Of a stretch of DNA of 64,000 nucleotides, positions 48,561 to 61,346 are shown piece by piece. Position 1 is the stretch's first letter; every line of letters starts with the position of its first letter. The translations under genes and the position numbers were made by a program. Source of the DNA: Polydactylus sextarius. Lineage: Eukaryota; Chordata; Actinopteri; Polynemidae. The stretch lies in assembly GCA_016801845.1 (NCBI GenBank), contig CM028928.1, positions 10,088,827-10,152,826 of the forward strand, in the 5' to 3' direction. Below the pieces are notes generated by a model. It was not told the origin of the DNA. It saw only the letters and a program-made list of their open reading frames with translations, and searched no databases.

Positions 48561-49559
48561 CACATTTTCAAAAATACTGATTATTTCAAATATGTGACTA
48601 TGGAATGTCACAAAAAAGTGACATTGAATAATGAAAAAAACATTTAACAATATGAACAACATGCCACTGTGAGAAAGGGCTGTTGTGTCAAATCATTCCC
48701 AGCTAAAGTGACATGCAGGTTCCTCATCACAAAATAAAAATAGAAAGCCGAATAGCATTATAATGAGAGGAAATGATTTTATTTATGTTTTCCCCACTTC
48801 TTCTCTCTTTTTCTCTCCGTTCGGAGGCATCCTGTATTCTCTTCAGCATAGCTCACAGTTGCTCCCTGCTCGCACTGTCTCCTTGGAGGGAAAGTCAAAA
48901 GGTTTTTCATTTATCTCAGACCGAAGACGAAGCACAAAACATAACTCCCCCGAGAGACCCACGAGGAAACTGCAAACACCTTGCCCCAAATATCTGATCT
49001 TGGAGCAGCAGAAAATAGCATGCGCATATTTGTTTGCTGGGACAAAGCCTTCCCTCATTCCCCAGATGCTGTGTTGTCATTGAACATTTTGCAGCTGTGT
49101 GTTAGGAATTTAAAAATACATTTCGATTTTTATTGAGGAAAGAAAACAAGTCCCAAGAACAAAAGATAATTGTATTGATTTGTTGAGCATGTGGAGCAGT
49201 TCAAAAAAGTGTCTGTTGGTAATGTTTGAGCTCTGAGACCGTGAATGTGTATTTTTATGCATGCATGTGTTTTTTGCTTGCTGGTGTATCTGGATTGTGT
49301 CAGTTTGTGTATATTTTTATTGGTGAAGTTCTTACTAATGCTAGGTTTCAGAAACAAAATGGATCAATGTTTTTTTTTTTTTAAATTAAGTCTGAGAGTA
49401 AACTAAGGTTTAAAATCGGAATAAGAGATAAAGACATGCAAAAAAGATAAAACTCATTACCCAAATACTGCAACCGATTAATAATTCAAAGGTACTATAT
49501 ATGTATCTTGGTGTGCAAACAAGAGACCTTAAAAGTAGAAGTGAATAAGAGAAAGTGAA

Positions 49560-50062
49560 AAACTCTTTTTCTCTACTTCATTACTGCCACAATCTGCTTC
49601 CTGCTTCCCCTCAGCCTATCCTAGCTTCTCCCAGGCCATGGTCTTCCCTACATTTCCTTAATCTTGTCATTCTTCAGCCACTCAACAGATGTCCCTGGAC
49701 TTTCTCCCCTTCCTCATCACCATCTGCTCACCTGTTTTTCATTTGCAATCATCTGAGCTTCTACGCCCACTGACACACCTGTTCCCAGTTTCCTCATCAA
49801 CCTAGTCACTGTTTAAACCCGCCATTGTCACCAGCTCTTTGTCAGTTTTTTGGGTTTTGTTTGCTGGTGTTTTCCCCATACTCCTTCTACTTCAGTTTTA
49901 TTATCTGTGCCTGTATGTGCTTGTTTGTTTGACTGTCTGTGAACACATCAGCCTGTTGATTCGCCACCTGCTAGTAATGTGGTTGTCTTTTACTAAAGGT
50001 CCTTCGCTATCTTGGGTACTTCATGCCTGTGCAGGCACCAGAAATTCTGACAATAACAACTA
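49560..50062 (+). repeat. Possible old interspersed repeat, pyrimidine-rich
   Basis: The plus strand is C/T-rich and contains 'cacctgttcccagtttcctc', 'cactgtttaaacccgcc' and a closing 'gaaattctgacaataac'. This pattern resembles leader or LTR-like parts of fish retroelements that end in CTGACA. No open frame or matching terminal repeats are visible. Confidence 0.3.
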
Positions 50063-50160
50063 AGCAGACATGGACTGAGCATGTGTTTTTAAGTGAACTT
50101 GTGATATTGAAGAGCAAGTTACTACTTTGACATTGTGAAGTATCCACTACACCATGGTTA

Positions 50161-50480
50161 AGGAACACCTTACTCTGCATAAGGGTCTAACTTATGATTC
50201 CCAATCAGTTTTCCTACCTGTTGGCCACCAGTCTTGTCCACAGTCAGCACACCTTGAGTCTCCACTCAAATGGACTGTCCTCTGCCTTGCTTGCCTTCAT
50301 CACAGTTTGCTAGCTTTTTGGCCTGCTAGCCTCCAGCCTGTTTCCCAGTTGGCTAGCCTCCTTTTAGCTTCCTGTCTGCTCTTGTACTTTAGCTAGCAAG
50401 CTACCTGTTTGAACCTGACTATATAGACTTTGAGTCACCTCCTTTGCTTGGGTCTTGCATTGCCTTTTATTAAACATATC
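50161..50480 (+). repeat. Possible second pyrimidine-rich repeat piece
   Basis: The sequence resembles the preceding block in composition and repeats CTAGCCTCC and GCTAGC motifs at 50300-50400. It ends in 'ttttattaaacatatc', like the tail of some fish retroelements. Evidence is compositional only. Confidence 0.25.
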
Positions 50481-51582
50481 AATGAGTTAAGCCTTCCCTA
50501 TGTCAGGAGATTGAGGTGGTTTCCTGCAACATCAAGCCTGTTCCAGAATCTGTTCCCCACCTGTTGCTGAGACTGCTCCATAGTCATCTGACCGTAAGTC
50601 TGTTTTTTTAGTATATTTGCTCTCGGTTCCCAACTGTCTACCAACTTGTCTTTTATGTTTTTTGATCAGTAGCTTTCATGAAACCCCTCTCAGGTTTCTG
50701 CAAACCTAAATTAGAGTATAGTATACTTAATTTAGAATATTTAGAAACAGAAAGTGATGGTATAGTTGTTAAAGAGCAAAAGTCTCAAATCATCAGGTGC
50801 ATTTCAAAGAGCCCCTCAGGAGCTAACTTGTCAACCTCTTTACAGGTAGGGTTGACCTGCAGTGATAAAGGTCAACAAATACATTAGGCCTTTAAAGACA
50901 GGGTAGTGGAACACATTCATGGAGGAAAGACAATACACAGTTTATTAATACCAAAGCAACATGCATAAAAAACAAGCAGAACACTTACTGCAACTACATG
51001 CGAAACTACTACACAAATCAGAAGTATGAAACACATGTTAACTGTACATACCTGAACATCAACAGATACACATGCACATGAATGCACAAGCATGCACAAC
51101 ACTCACACATAGAAAGTTTCAATCTGGTTATCATCCTTGGTCTCTTTGCTACAGGGCTTGTGGGATACCCCTGCTTCTTGGCAGTCATTTCTAACACAAG
51201 CTGGAAAAACAAGCTGTGTGTGTGTGTGTACGTGCTTCTTTGCTTCTGAGTCATTCTGCATGTGAGCGTGTTTTTAGTTTTTATATGAGCGCAAATGTAT
51301 TTTTTTTTTTTTGACTGTGCCTTAATCTCAGGCATGTGCATTTTATACAGGCTCTTGAGTTAACTTGTGTATGTATGCGTGCATGTGTAGGGATTGAAAG
51401 GCAAAAATAAATTTCTTATAGGTGCATATACTTTGCAAGAGGAAAAAAATATATGAGGATAAGGGGAATAAGAAAAGAGATTGAAAAACAACTTGATATG
51501 CATGGATCCTAAAAAATTAATCATCCTTCCCTTGACTTTTTGTACATGCAACAAAAGGATTTCAAAATGTTCTAATGCAGGA

Positions 51583-51598
51583 TTTTTTTTTTTTTTTT
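51583..51598. repeat. T16 homopolymer
   Basis: Pure T run. Confidence 0.9.
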
Positions 51599-52080
51599 GT
51601 TGCTGCTTCATTTTTAATCAAAGTGAAACAGAAATTTTAGATTTATATGTGAATGTATAAATGACAGAATCTAAATTTTAAGAGGGTTCATTCCTTTCAT
51701 TTTATTGGGGCTAAATTGCCTCAGGGGCAAAAAAATGGCTTCAGAGATTTTTTCATATCTGAGTTATTCTAATTTGGTCTTTCAATATTAGTAGTTTTCA
51801 ATTATATTTGAGAGGGTGCATTGGATCTCAAAATAATTTCAAAATGTGTCACGAGTCAATTTGTGTTCTTGGCAACATGCTTAAATTGTCAGAGTCATGA
51901 TATAGTTTCTGAGGCGAAGTTTACAAGACGCTCTAAAGAAAGATATCCGTTTACATCTGACTTACAAGTTGCCCTAAGAACTCCCATATGCTGTCCTAAC
52001 TACAGCTTTTACTGCCTCCTGTCTGGGTTCTCAGGTCACCTTTAACTTTAATTACCTCAGTTCCTTTGACCTGGCCTCCC

Positions 52081-52112
52081 TCCATCCATCCATCCATCCA
52101 TCCATCCATCAG
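52081..52112. repeat. (CATC)7 tetranucleotide array
   Basis: TCCATCCATC units, 32 bases. Confidence 0.9.
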
Positions 52113-52145
52113 TTCATTCTTCCTTCGTCTTCTTTTGAGCAAACC

Positions 52146-52161
52146 AAAAAAAAAAAAAAAA
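52146..52161. repeat. A16 homopolymer
   Basis: Pure A run. Confidence 0.9.
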
Positions 52162-52319
52162 GAAAAACAGATTTAGGCAAGAGTCAAACACTTTCTCTAT
52201 AGTTGACAAATGTCATGATTCAATCCTGAGAGTTTTGATAGTTCTCTGGTGTTGCATATGGACTTGATGTTAATATATTTTATAATAAGCCTTTGTGAAG
52301 CAGAAAAGGCCAGCATTTG

Positions 52320-52520
52320 CTGAACCTTACCACCCAGCATTCTAGGAATGCGTTCTCGAGATTAAAATAGAAGCCAAACATGTGGCATTTTTTTAAATAG
52401 TTGTGCGTAATTATTTATTCACACTTCAGGCATCTTCATAAATAATTTGGTTAAAGCAGGGTGGCTGGAGTTGTCATCCCAGGCCAGGCCAGAGCAGGCT
52501 AATAACTGAAGATCCCAATT
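52320..52520. promoter_or_regulatory. Candidate regulatory element with a TEAD-like palindrome
   Basis: GCATTC TAG GAATGC (52337-52351) is a perfect inverted repeat presenting GAATG cores (TEAD/M-CAT type) on both strands. GCGTAATTATTTATT follows about 60 bases later. Confidence 0.25.
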
Positions 52521-52612
52521 CTGATCTTTGGTAGAAAGCCAGTTTGTTTTACTAATGTGCGAAAAATCCTGCCTTAGCAGCATTCCTCACAATGCTAACG
52601 TGTACATTTAAA

Positions 52613-52634
52613 CCCCCCCCCCAAAAAAAAAAAA
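52613..52634. repeat. C10A12 tract
   Basis: Ten C run directly into twelve A. Confidence 0.9.
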
Positions 52635-53420
52635 GCAGATGCTTTGCTCTCATATCCAAAGATAGTATCATTAGTATGCATGGTGTTAAAGACAGGGAAG
52701 GAGTAGAAAATGCAGAGACGAGGTAACCTTCTTGCCAGCCAGTCAACCAGTGAACCAGCCAGCCAGAGTGAGTTAACATTGCTGATAGGCAAGAGAGAGG
52801 CAATTTACTAATCAGGCTGTGCCTGTCAGGAGATCTACAGGTATGTTTAAGGCAACCAGCCATTGAAAATGCTTTGAACTGAGTCAGTGTGCTTTTGTAG
52901 CATATGTGTGCGTGTTTGCATGTGCTCGAGTGTTTTACGTTTTCGGCTTTGTGACAACTTCAAGAAACATGCCGCATGAGGTAGCCACCAATGATCATTA
53001 TGACAGGATGAAAAATGACAGATCAGGAGATGAAGAGAAAAATAGAGAAGGCAATTAAACAGTCACACCCACACACATACTCGATCATGACTCACCTGTT
53101 CTTCAGTATTGTAAAATGATGTCACCTCATTTGCCTGTTACTAAAAAACATACTGGCCATACAAGTGAGAAAGCTCCATTTAAGCTGTTGGACTGTGAAA
53201 TCCAGTTAAAAGCACTGAAGCAAGACAAAAACAAAACAAGATTTCACAGGAAGCTGGATTTTCAAATTTTGTGTTCTTGGAGCTCTTATGGAATAATGTG
53301 TATTGGGCAAACAAAATGGTAGTGTGCACATATGGCAATTGTTAATGTATGGAATAAGGTGCAGATAGCACCTAATACTAGACTGTATTTGTATTTTAAT
53401 TTTTACAGTTGTTCTGATTT

Positions 53421-53500
53421 TGCTGCCTGTTTTTATTTCTGTCCTGCTACAACAGTGCTATTTTCTTACTGAGGTACAAATAAAGGAATCTAAATTGAAT
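53421..53500 (+). repeat. Possible LINE 3' tail
   Basis: 'cctgctacaacagtgctatt' followed by 'ggtacaaataaaggaatcta' resembles the 3' end of abundant fish non-LTR elements, whose family form ends in 'aataaaggaatctgatt'. Only the tail is present. Confidence 0.4.
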
Positions 53501-54894
53501 ACAGGCATATTTACATGAATGTATGCTGTTATCTATTTTGCTGAATAAATCTATCATAGGCCAGGAGTGTGTGGGAATTCAAGTATTATGTCATCTCTGC
53601 CATCCAAAAAACTGAAAGTATTCAACTATGATTTTGATGTTAAATACGGTTGCGAAATGATGGCAAACAGCTCTGTGCAGCTGCCCTCCTCCCCTTTAAT
53701 AAACCAGGTTAGTCTGAAAATCTCCTCGACTCAAGTTGTTTAATGACCACAGCTAATGCTGCTGTGCTCTTCCCTCTTTGTCTTGTCTGTGTAGCCAGCC
53801 TAATCGCTGCTGACAGTCAGCTTTGCTCTTTTATTAGCTCTGCGTCGCTTGCAATCAGTGACAGTGAAGTCAGGCAGCAGGAAGGGCTTGTGTGAACTCA
53901 ACACCCACTCTAGGTCAACATTCAGACTTGCACAGGCACACACACACACGTCAATGTGTGTATGTTCAAGCCCACAAAGAAATTTGTTTGTTGACTTGGC
54001 TTTAGAAGAGTACATACACAGTGCGCATGCAAATGTATACATGCACACATTTGTGCGCATGTATTCACAAATGCACATAGTGGAACGTGTGTATACAAAT
54101 ACACACATTTCTCCACGCACATATCTGATTTGAAAATAATGAAATGGCCTCAACTGGGCAGCTACTGGCCTCCCTGTATGTGGGTCAGGTGCAGGCAAAG
54201 CTGTATTGATTTTTTTTTTTTGGCTCTGTGTCTGCTTGTGTGCCTCCATTTTAACATAGCTGACTGATAATATGACAGCTAGCGAGCACGTCTAAACACA
54301 CAGAGACGCACACACACACACCCTAATACACAAGATGAGAGGTTCCAGAGTTTGCTAGCCTCTTCTTGTCAGTGCCCATGAATTGGCAGACAATGGACTT
54401 GTTTGATAAAGAGAGAGCCTGACATTCGAATGGGTAATTTGTGAGTGACGGGGCAGGAGGGAGGGATGGGGGTAGGAGGGGAGGGTCAGGAATATGCTTC
54501 ACTGTCTTTAAAGAATGTAGCGTCACCCATATGTCCGTCTGCCCTGGTGCATACTTGATGGAGTGGAAGGGCAGGGATATGAGAGTGCTCGCCTTGTCTC
54601 TCGCTCTCTTTCTTTTTCTCTCTTTTTCCAGTCTCTTTTGCTGACAACTTGTCAGCAAAACAAGCTTAGTGCTGTTTTGTCTATTGCATTAAAGCACACA
54701 GTAGCCATTTAGGACAGTATGTGGGCCGAGAGCAAGAGAGGGAGGGAGGGAGGGAGACGGAGAGAGATGGCTTTAAAACTTGCAATCCATAGCTGAGGTC
54801 AGAGTTGCACATAGCTCAGTCGTAGTGAAATATTTCAAACATTTTAAAAAGCTCATATGTCACTCATCCTGAACAGGCAACATCCATCCTTCAT

Positions 54895-55375
54895 TTGAAC
54901 ATGCTACATTTAAGAGCAATTGAACGAGACCCTTTTTATTAATCCCCTTAACTGCAGGTTTGCACCTCATATTTACCACAGCTGACCTTTTGACCCTACC
55001 CACTGGCTAATGTGTACTGTTGGAAATTGACTAATTTGTAAAATGGCAGAATTTGGGGGTAAAGACCACTTAGAGGTAATGGCTGTCTCATCTGAATATG
55101 AGCGCCATACTGAAGGGAGGGCAAGCACAGGGCAGCAGTGCTACCAGTACCGGTGAGGTGTCTTTGTAGGAATTGCCCATCTGAGAGAAGCCAGATATTT
55201 CTCCCTCATATCAATCTGAATAGCTAAGACTTTCACTGCCTCCATTATCTCGCCATTTGTTATCCTTGTATGCTGTAGGCTTTTTCTCAATTACAGTCAT
55301 TTATGGTTTCTGGAGTAATTACATCAAACTCGAGTCAGTTACCTGTAAGGTGTGTTCTACTGTAAATTAATTTGG
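54895..55375. promoter_or_regulatory. Candidate conserved non-coding block
   Basis: About 480 bases of complex sequence without SSRs, including TTTATTAATCCCC, CAATTACAG and GGAGTAATTACATCA. No open frame is worth naming. Confidence 0.2.
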
Positions 55376-55658
55376 AAGTTTCTGCCTTACTTCCTTTTCA
55401 TTTGGTAGTAATGGGCTGTACTTGTTCTTATGCAAGACAACCAGAGGGCTGAATGAATTCTGAAGCAGGAAACTGACCTCACAAGGGAAGGAGGCAGAAA
55501 TTCAAGAGTTCACAGCAATTCCATTAAAGCCGGGAGACAGAACATGATATGTGACAAACGGTGCCAGGCTGGCTTATTCATGTCAAGCTGCTGCATGCAG
55601 AACAACTATTCAAATAAATTTGAATTTATTATCTAAAACATTTCAGTACATCAATTTG

Positions 55659-55661
<3 letters not shown>

Positions 55662-55694
<33 letters not shown>
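55662..55694. repeat. (TA)16 microsatellite
   Basis: Perfect TA array. Confidence 0.95.
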
Positions 55695-55697
<3 letters not shown>

Positions 55698-56155
55698 CTC
55701 TTGGGTACTTGGTTCTATGGATGATTTTTTTTAAATTTGTTATTCATCAACTTGCATACATAGATTCTTTTATGAATTAATGAAGTAACTAAACTTTTCA
55801 ACATAATCACACAAATGTGTTTTTACAGTAAACAGTTAGTTTTTATGAAATTCCATACCAAGTATGCATAGCTCTAATACCTGTGGAAACTCACTCATTC
55901 CAAGCTTTTCCCTTCTCGGCTCACTGTAATTTGAATCCTGGATGTTTCGCTATCTCTGTTACCTTCTGCATACTTAGCCAGCCCTTCATTTGCACTTGTC
56001 GTTTAGGCTAACAGCTTATTTAGCCTGTTTATAGATGGCCCCTCAGAGCTAAATTAATAGAAGAGGCTTTGGGGACCAGAGAGGAAAGTCATAAGCAAGA
56101 CTGTAATGCTCATTTGCAACATAGGAGCTAATTACAAATTTGCCACTCTCCAATC

Positions 56156-56401
56156 TTATTTGATAATACGTTCACGACTTAACTTCTTTTGTGTTTCGGT
56201 GCCTGCAAGCAATGTATGACTTCTATACAACAGAGGATGCTTTGCTTCTGTCTTCTTTATAACTTCATGTGCTGGAGATATTGAGCTCAGACTCGCCTCA
56301 TACAGGCCTGCATCTGACTCTCGCTGTGCTACGATGCCTTTCAGTTTTGACGACATTCTCTTCAGCTCCACCTTTTCACTCGCGGAGAAAAAGTTGAGCA
56401 T
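56156..56401 (-). CDS. Unidentified 81-codon open frame on the minus strand, exon or old retrocopy
   Basis: Read on the minus strand from an ATG at 56401, the frame gives 81 codons and a TAA. The product looks protein-like: it begins MLNFFSASEKVELKRMSSKL, has a charged helical stretch (EKVELKRMSSKLKG), then YEASLSSISPAHEVIKKTEA and a basic tail. Two TGA codons precede the ATG in frame. A good minus-strand acceptor (tgttgtcattgcag) ends 16 bases upstream of the ATG, so the ATG would sit near the start of an exon. A possible donor (GTTAAGT) lies 12 codons before the stop. The stretch is richer in CpG than its AT-rich surroundings, with nine or more sites. I do not recognise the protein; it could be a real exon, a decayed retrocopy or chance. 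Confidence 0.22.
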   Translation of the reverse strand: MLNFFSASEKVELKRMSSKLKGIVAQRESDAGLYEASLSSISPAHEVIKKTEAKHPLLYRSHTLLAGTETQKKLSRERIIK

Positions 56402-57059
56402 CCGTCATCAAGTTCCTCTGCAATGACAACACAGCTGTAGGTTTTACTGCAATTAAATCAGGACAGAACAATCATTAATAAAAAAAAAAGATGAAAATTT
56501 TTATAACTGCCTATCGAAACTATATGCTTTAAAACTTTGACTGTGTAATATGACTAAGGTTATCAGGGGTGATTCACCACCACAACTAATTCTTGTCTAC
56601 ATTTTGAGGGATTACAGGTACTAAAAGTTTAACTGACAGAGGCGCCTAAATGCTTTAAGACGCTCGCAGAACCTGGCTTTTAAAATTCTCTCCCATTGTT
56701 CCAGTGTTTTCTTATTTCTCAAAACTTGGAAATGACAGACAGAAACAGAATCTGATGCAATGTGGAGGATTTGCTCTGTATCAACAAATCCATTGTTTAT
56801 AGGGCAATTTACTGTACAACTCAGCAAAATAATATTATGTCACTTCTCAACACAAAAGGTGAGTCTCATCTCTGATAGATGTTGAGTTGAAATGTGGACT
56901 AAGACCTAAGCAATTAAGGAATTAGCAGGCCTGGGCTACACTGACAGCATGTATCAACTGCATTAACATAGACTCCAGGCTTTTATGTACTTTTTTATCT
57001 CTGGTTAAACAGCTTCTACATAGTAACTTAATGCTTTTTTTTTTTTTTTTATCTCACAG

Positions 57060-57115
57060 CAAACGTCTGTGGATTATCTTTACTTTACTTTGAATCTTCA
57101 AAAATTCAAGTCCAT
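57060..57115 (+). CDS. Weak exon candidate, 56 bp
   Basis: A T16 run followed by ATCTCACAG gives an acceptor and CAT|GTAAGT a perfect donor core. Two frames are open over 56 bases, one reading QTSVDYLYFTLNLQKFKS. The homopolymer inflates the acceptor score and the piece is short, so I regard it as likely chance. Confidence 0.12.
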
Positions 57116-59502
57116 GTAAGTACACGTTTTTGAAACTGACACAATGCTGAACAATTGCATTATGTTTGATTTTTGCCAAGGTACATTATAAAACATACTC
57201 TACATGCCAGTAGGATTTACTGAAAATCACCTGGTTCTCTTGTGTTGTCATACTATATGTCAACAGAAAGCTGCTTTCATAGCCCCCCCATAGCAGAACA
57301 TTAAATGTTAATGTTCCTTTTACACTGCAATGTATTCTTGATTAAAACACTGAAATGAAAAAAGCAGGAGTTTTCAGCTTTGTTTTGATCTTGTTTCACA
57401 AAAATAGGTAAATTAATGAATAAAAAAAAAGAAAAAACAAACAAACAAAAACAACACTTAACAATTGTACTGCAGCAGGATGTCCATGTCAAATGTAGCA
57501 CTTCCTCATTCACAGTTAGTAAGCAACCAAGCTGCTTACAACATATGAGGGAGTGTTACAGCTCAATTCTCCTAAACATGCAAAATGCAAAATGAAGGCA
57601 TCTTGAACCACATTTACAACGTTATAAATGTTATAGGCTGTGTTAAAGTAGCTAGCCTGATTACATGGCACCCTGTGGTGAGTAAAGTCTGTCTTTTGTC
57701 TCATTCTAAGGGAAATTATTTAATTTAATTTAAGTTTTTTGCCTAAAGAATGTTAATGTTATTCAAACAAACAAAAAGTTCCTCTGACATCATTAATGTT
57801 TATTTAAAATAAAATTACACGGCACCAAAGTAAATATAACAAGCTCCAGTGGAGTTCAAAAAGTGAAGGCAAACAGAAAGAAATACAGTGTTACCTTACT
57901 GAACTTTCACATCTAATTGCATCCTTGCTCCAGCCTGTGCATTAATATGTCGGTGCACACACACAGTAGTAAACTTAGTGTTGAATCATTAACTGTAGGA
58001 AATAGATCATTAAAAGTTAAAAAGAGATCTAGGTTAAACTCACAGAGTGAACATTATACCCTTTAAAAAAACTTAAAAGGCAAGAGGCAGAGGACACGCA
58101 GTCTATGAATAGTCCAATGAGCTTGCTATTGCCCTAAGGGTCAGCGATGCATGTCCACTGAAGACAAGTTGAGTGGAGTTGGCCTTTGAAGACATTTACA
58201 TTTCAAACATTCTCAGATATTTAGACAGATGTATAGGTTAGTGAGTGACCTGAGAGATCAGTGTTGACTCACTTCAGGTGAGCAGCTGTTACAGCAGGAG
58301 TTTAGTGTGTACAATCCATTTCCTGGTATGTTAATTCAAACAAGCTTACGTCCTCGTGAGCCATCAATAATTGAACGTTATGAACCGTAAGCAAGCTAAT
58401 AAAAGCTGTTGTCTTTATTCATTTATATTAGATCAAGTGCTGCATTTACTAGACTACCAGCTCAAACATGCAAACATTTATGTATTGTGATTTTAACATA
58501 GAAAATGCTGGAAACTTGGTTTATAAGTTGAAGTGTGAGAAGCAGGAAGAAGAAAAAATTGTTACCACAAACTGTTGATTAATTTGATCAGCTAAAAAAT
58601 AATTTCACTAACAGTTATAACATCTTATTTGGGCCAAATCAGTAGCTGTGTAAGAAAATCTGGCCCCTTGACAAAAATGAATAAATGAAGGTACTGTATT
58701 TAGTACAGATTTGCAAGAAACATTTAGTTGCAGAGATTTAAATTTTGGTATGTGCGATATCAGTGTAAAGTTTAACCTTCAGACCTGCCTTAGTGCAGAG
58801 TGTCAGGGTAAAGGTTAGTGGAGCCATTTGCTGATCCATCCATCAAGTCCTTTTGTCACAGAAGCCAAGTACAGAATCTAAATAAACATTATCTGCCAAA
58901 ACCAACAGGCCACTCCAAAGGTTGTTGGGCCACTATTATGTCAACAGCAATCTCATATTGTCATTACACCTTGTCTAGGGTATTCAAACACTTACATAGT
59001 TAGGAATGACTCTGTTTTACAGGAAATAATGGGTGCAAAAGATGTGGCTTATTGTCTTGTCGAAAAAGATGAATGAAGCCCTTAAAAATATCAAGTTAAA
59101 TTATTTGGCTAAATGCCTACCTCATTTGTAAATGCAAACATCTTCAGATGTTCACATAATGTGTAAAGATTTTACTGTAATTACTTGTCTGCATGTATAA
59201 ATCCACATTGTTGTTTTGTTTTTCACCTTTGTTTCAATGGTCCAAATAAGTTTTACATATTTTCATGTATCGTCTGAGTCATCCTGTTACAGACAAATCT
59301 CAGACTGTATTTCATATCATGTCCTGTACGTACCAACTCCCCCGAGCTGCTGACACAACACTGCTCATGGCCTTTTGAACTTTAAAAGGAATAACGAGAA
59401 AACAGTGTATTTACATGTATGACACAAAATGTCTGACGACCATCTAATTCCCTTAAGTGTTTTGTGTGTGAACTAAAGAAGCGGATTCACTGTCTGGGGA
59501 AG

Positions 59503-59581
<79 letters not shown>

Positions 59582-59585
59582 TGTG
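59503..59585. repeat. Compound A15-(TA)14-(CA)17 array closing in a palindrome
   Basis: A run to 59517, TA to 59545, CA to 59578. CACACAC|GTGTGTG is then a perfect 14-bp palindrome at 59572-59585. Confidence 0.95.
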
Positions 59586-60084
59586 CGTTCATCATAGAAG
59601 AGTCAGTAGTATGCAAGATACCCCTTGGTGGTTAGCAAGAAGTTTCTCAAACACATTTCTTTGAGATCATGCCCTAATGATGACCCTAGGCCCACTTTTA
59701 ATCACTATTTGCATTGCCCTTTTAACAATTATTCCACTTCTTTGCACAATTTTAACTTAAGAAGCATGAGATGGATTTCTGCGATTGTGAGTCTTCTTAT
59801 AGACACAATCCTTTCGGGGCATGTCTTTAATTTTTTTTTCTTCACATGATAAAATGCGTTCAAAAAGGGAAATTACTTTGTTTTAGAAGTATTGTCTTCC
59901 TTGACTTTTCCTTCTATGAATGACTTGTACTGTATTATGTGAGGCTGAGCTTACTTCCACAGCATTTTCTTCCCAAAGTTTGATTGAAGCAAAAATTGAA
60001 GCTTTGCTTATGAGCCTTTTTTAAAAAATGTCTCTTGCTCTTATGAAGCTGTACAATATGACTATAATATGAGAATATTGAGTA

Positions 60085-60111
60085 CCCCCAAAAAAAAAAA
60101 AAAAAAAAAAA
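60085..60111. repeat. C5A22 tract
   Basis: Five C followed by 22 A. Confidence 0.9.
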
Positions 60112-61039
60112 TCCAAAGCCAAAGTAAATGACACATTAACTGACTTAGATTGATGAGTCATGTGAATACGGAGGAGAAACATGTTAGATGTGATAAACAT
60201 CAGGTTTAATGAAAGTGGAAGTGTAAATCGCACAGTTTGTAATCTTGAAAAGGATGACAATTACCTTACTTTATTTACAGTAAGAGAACAAGTATGTCAT
60301 TGTGAGAACTATTTAACCTATGCCCTTTTAAAATAAAATTCTAAAATCCCACACTAAACCCACAGTATTAACTCTGAGATTTCTGAGTTCAGATCCAAGA
60401 AATAGGTCTCTAATACTGCGGTGCTGCATTCATGTTTGAGTAATCTACATGTGAATAATAAAGTAGCCTTCAAGGTTTATGTATTTTCCCCTTCACAGGC
60501 ACCGTTATTAATAGCTTCATCTTTCTTGTCGCCTGAAATGCAGGGTGAAATATTTTGACATGTATGGAGGGGGAGGGAGGTCCAGGCCAAATAAACATTT
60601 GTTTTAATTCATCATTTAGTTGTGATTTTAAAAGATAGCTTTTACAACCCACTGGCCTTTTCTCAGCACTGACAATCACCTTGAGTCAAAAGGTCCTTTA
60701 TTGCCCCTGTAAGTTGTATCTGTATCTATTTAGGGAAAATCTTTACAGAGATAAATTATTTTTGTGCAATAAAAGATAAATGTGTTTTCTTTGACCTTGT
60801 GAGCAAACTACAAAAAGTGGAGCAATCGATCGCTACCCTCTGAAGATGCTGCAACATTGTATTTTGGAATTAACTGTGAAGAAAAAAAAAAAAATAGAAG
60901 TCAAACCAGATGAACAGCTGTATTGAGATAAACCGTCACCCCATATGCTGAGGGAAAACAATCTCTGCACATTATGGAGACTGAAGATGAAAAAAAATAC
61001 ACTTAATCAACTAACATTGATATTACTTCTGGCAATTAG

Positions 61040-61260
61040 GAGCATGCTGGTAATGATATGAGTTTTCAGCTGTAAATAATTATGCTGCCTGCGGGCCATA
61101 CTTTAATTCTCGGCTGTATCTATAAACAATAATCAAACCAACAGCAGCAGGCTAAAAGTTGGAGATTTGCGGTTTTCATTGCAGCAGTTGAAGAGCAGCT
61201 TATTGGAGCCCTGTGGTGATGCCAGTAGTCAGGGTCACCTTCAGGTGCTCTCTCATCTGT
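61040..61260. promoter_or_regulatory. Candidate conserved non-coding block
   Basis: A complex block with TAAATAATTATGC and ATAAACAATAATCA (forkhead/SOX-like), between A-rich sequence and the Z-DNA-prone tract. Confidence 0.2.
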
Positions 61261-61308
61261 ACACCAGTGTGCTAATGCACAGCCCTATTGATCAGCCTGT
61301 GTGTGTCG

Positions 61309-61313
61309 GTGTG

Positions 61314-61345
<32 letters not shown>

Positions 61346-61346
61346 T
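61309..61346. repeat. (GT)(GC)(AC) alternating tract with 16-bp palindrome
   Basis: GTGTGCGC|GCGCACAC is a perfect palindrome at 61309-61324 that runs into (AC)n. The whole stretch alternates purine and pyrimidine, the classical Z-DNA-prone pattern. Confidence 0.85.

Larger units (their letters stand above)
48354..52319. other. No gene recognised; possible old repeats
   Basis: AT-rich sequence with homopolymers. The pyrimidine-rich blocks at 49.56-50.48 kb may be decayed repeats. Confidence 0.45.
52521..56155. other. No confirmed gene
   Basis: Unique sequence, a possible LINE tail at 53.4 kb and a complex block at 54.9-55.4 kb. A very strong acceptor ends near 54630 and is followed by 26 open codons but no good donor. 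Confidence 0.45.
57116..61039. other. No gene recognised
   Basis: AT-rich unique sequence with homopolymers and the compound array at 59.5 kb. Confidence 0.5.

Noticed and set aside
48234..48662. 142-codon minus frame with hydrophobic stretches resembling a membrane protein
   Set aside because: The Phe-rich segments are antisense A runs; the rest is AT-rich and unconvincing.
54600..54715. Very strong acceptor followed by 26 open codons
   Set aside because: The frame stops before any acceptable donor; the pyrimidine tract is probably simple sequence.
56705..56858. Plus-strand acceptor and AAG|GTGAGT donor pair
   Set aside because: All three plus frames contain stops; it could only be a UTR exon, and it overlaps minus-strand frames.
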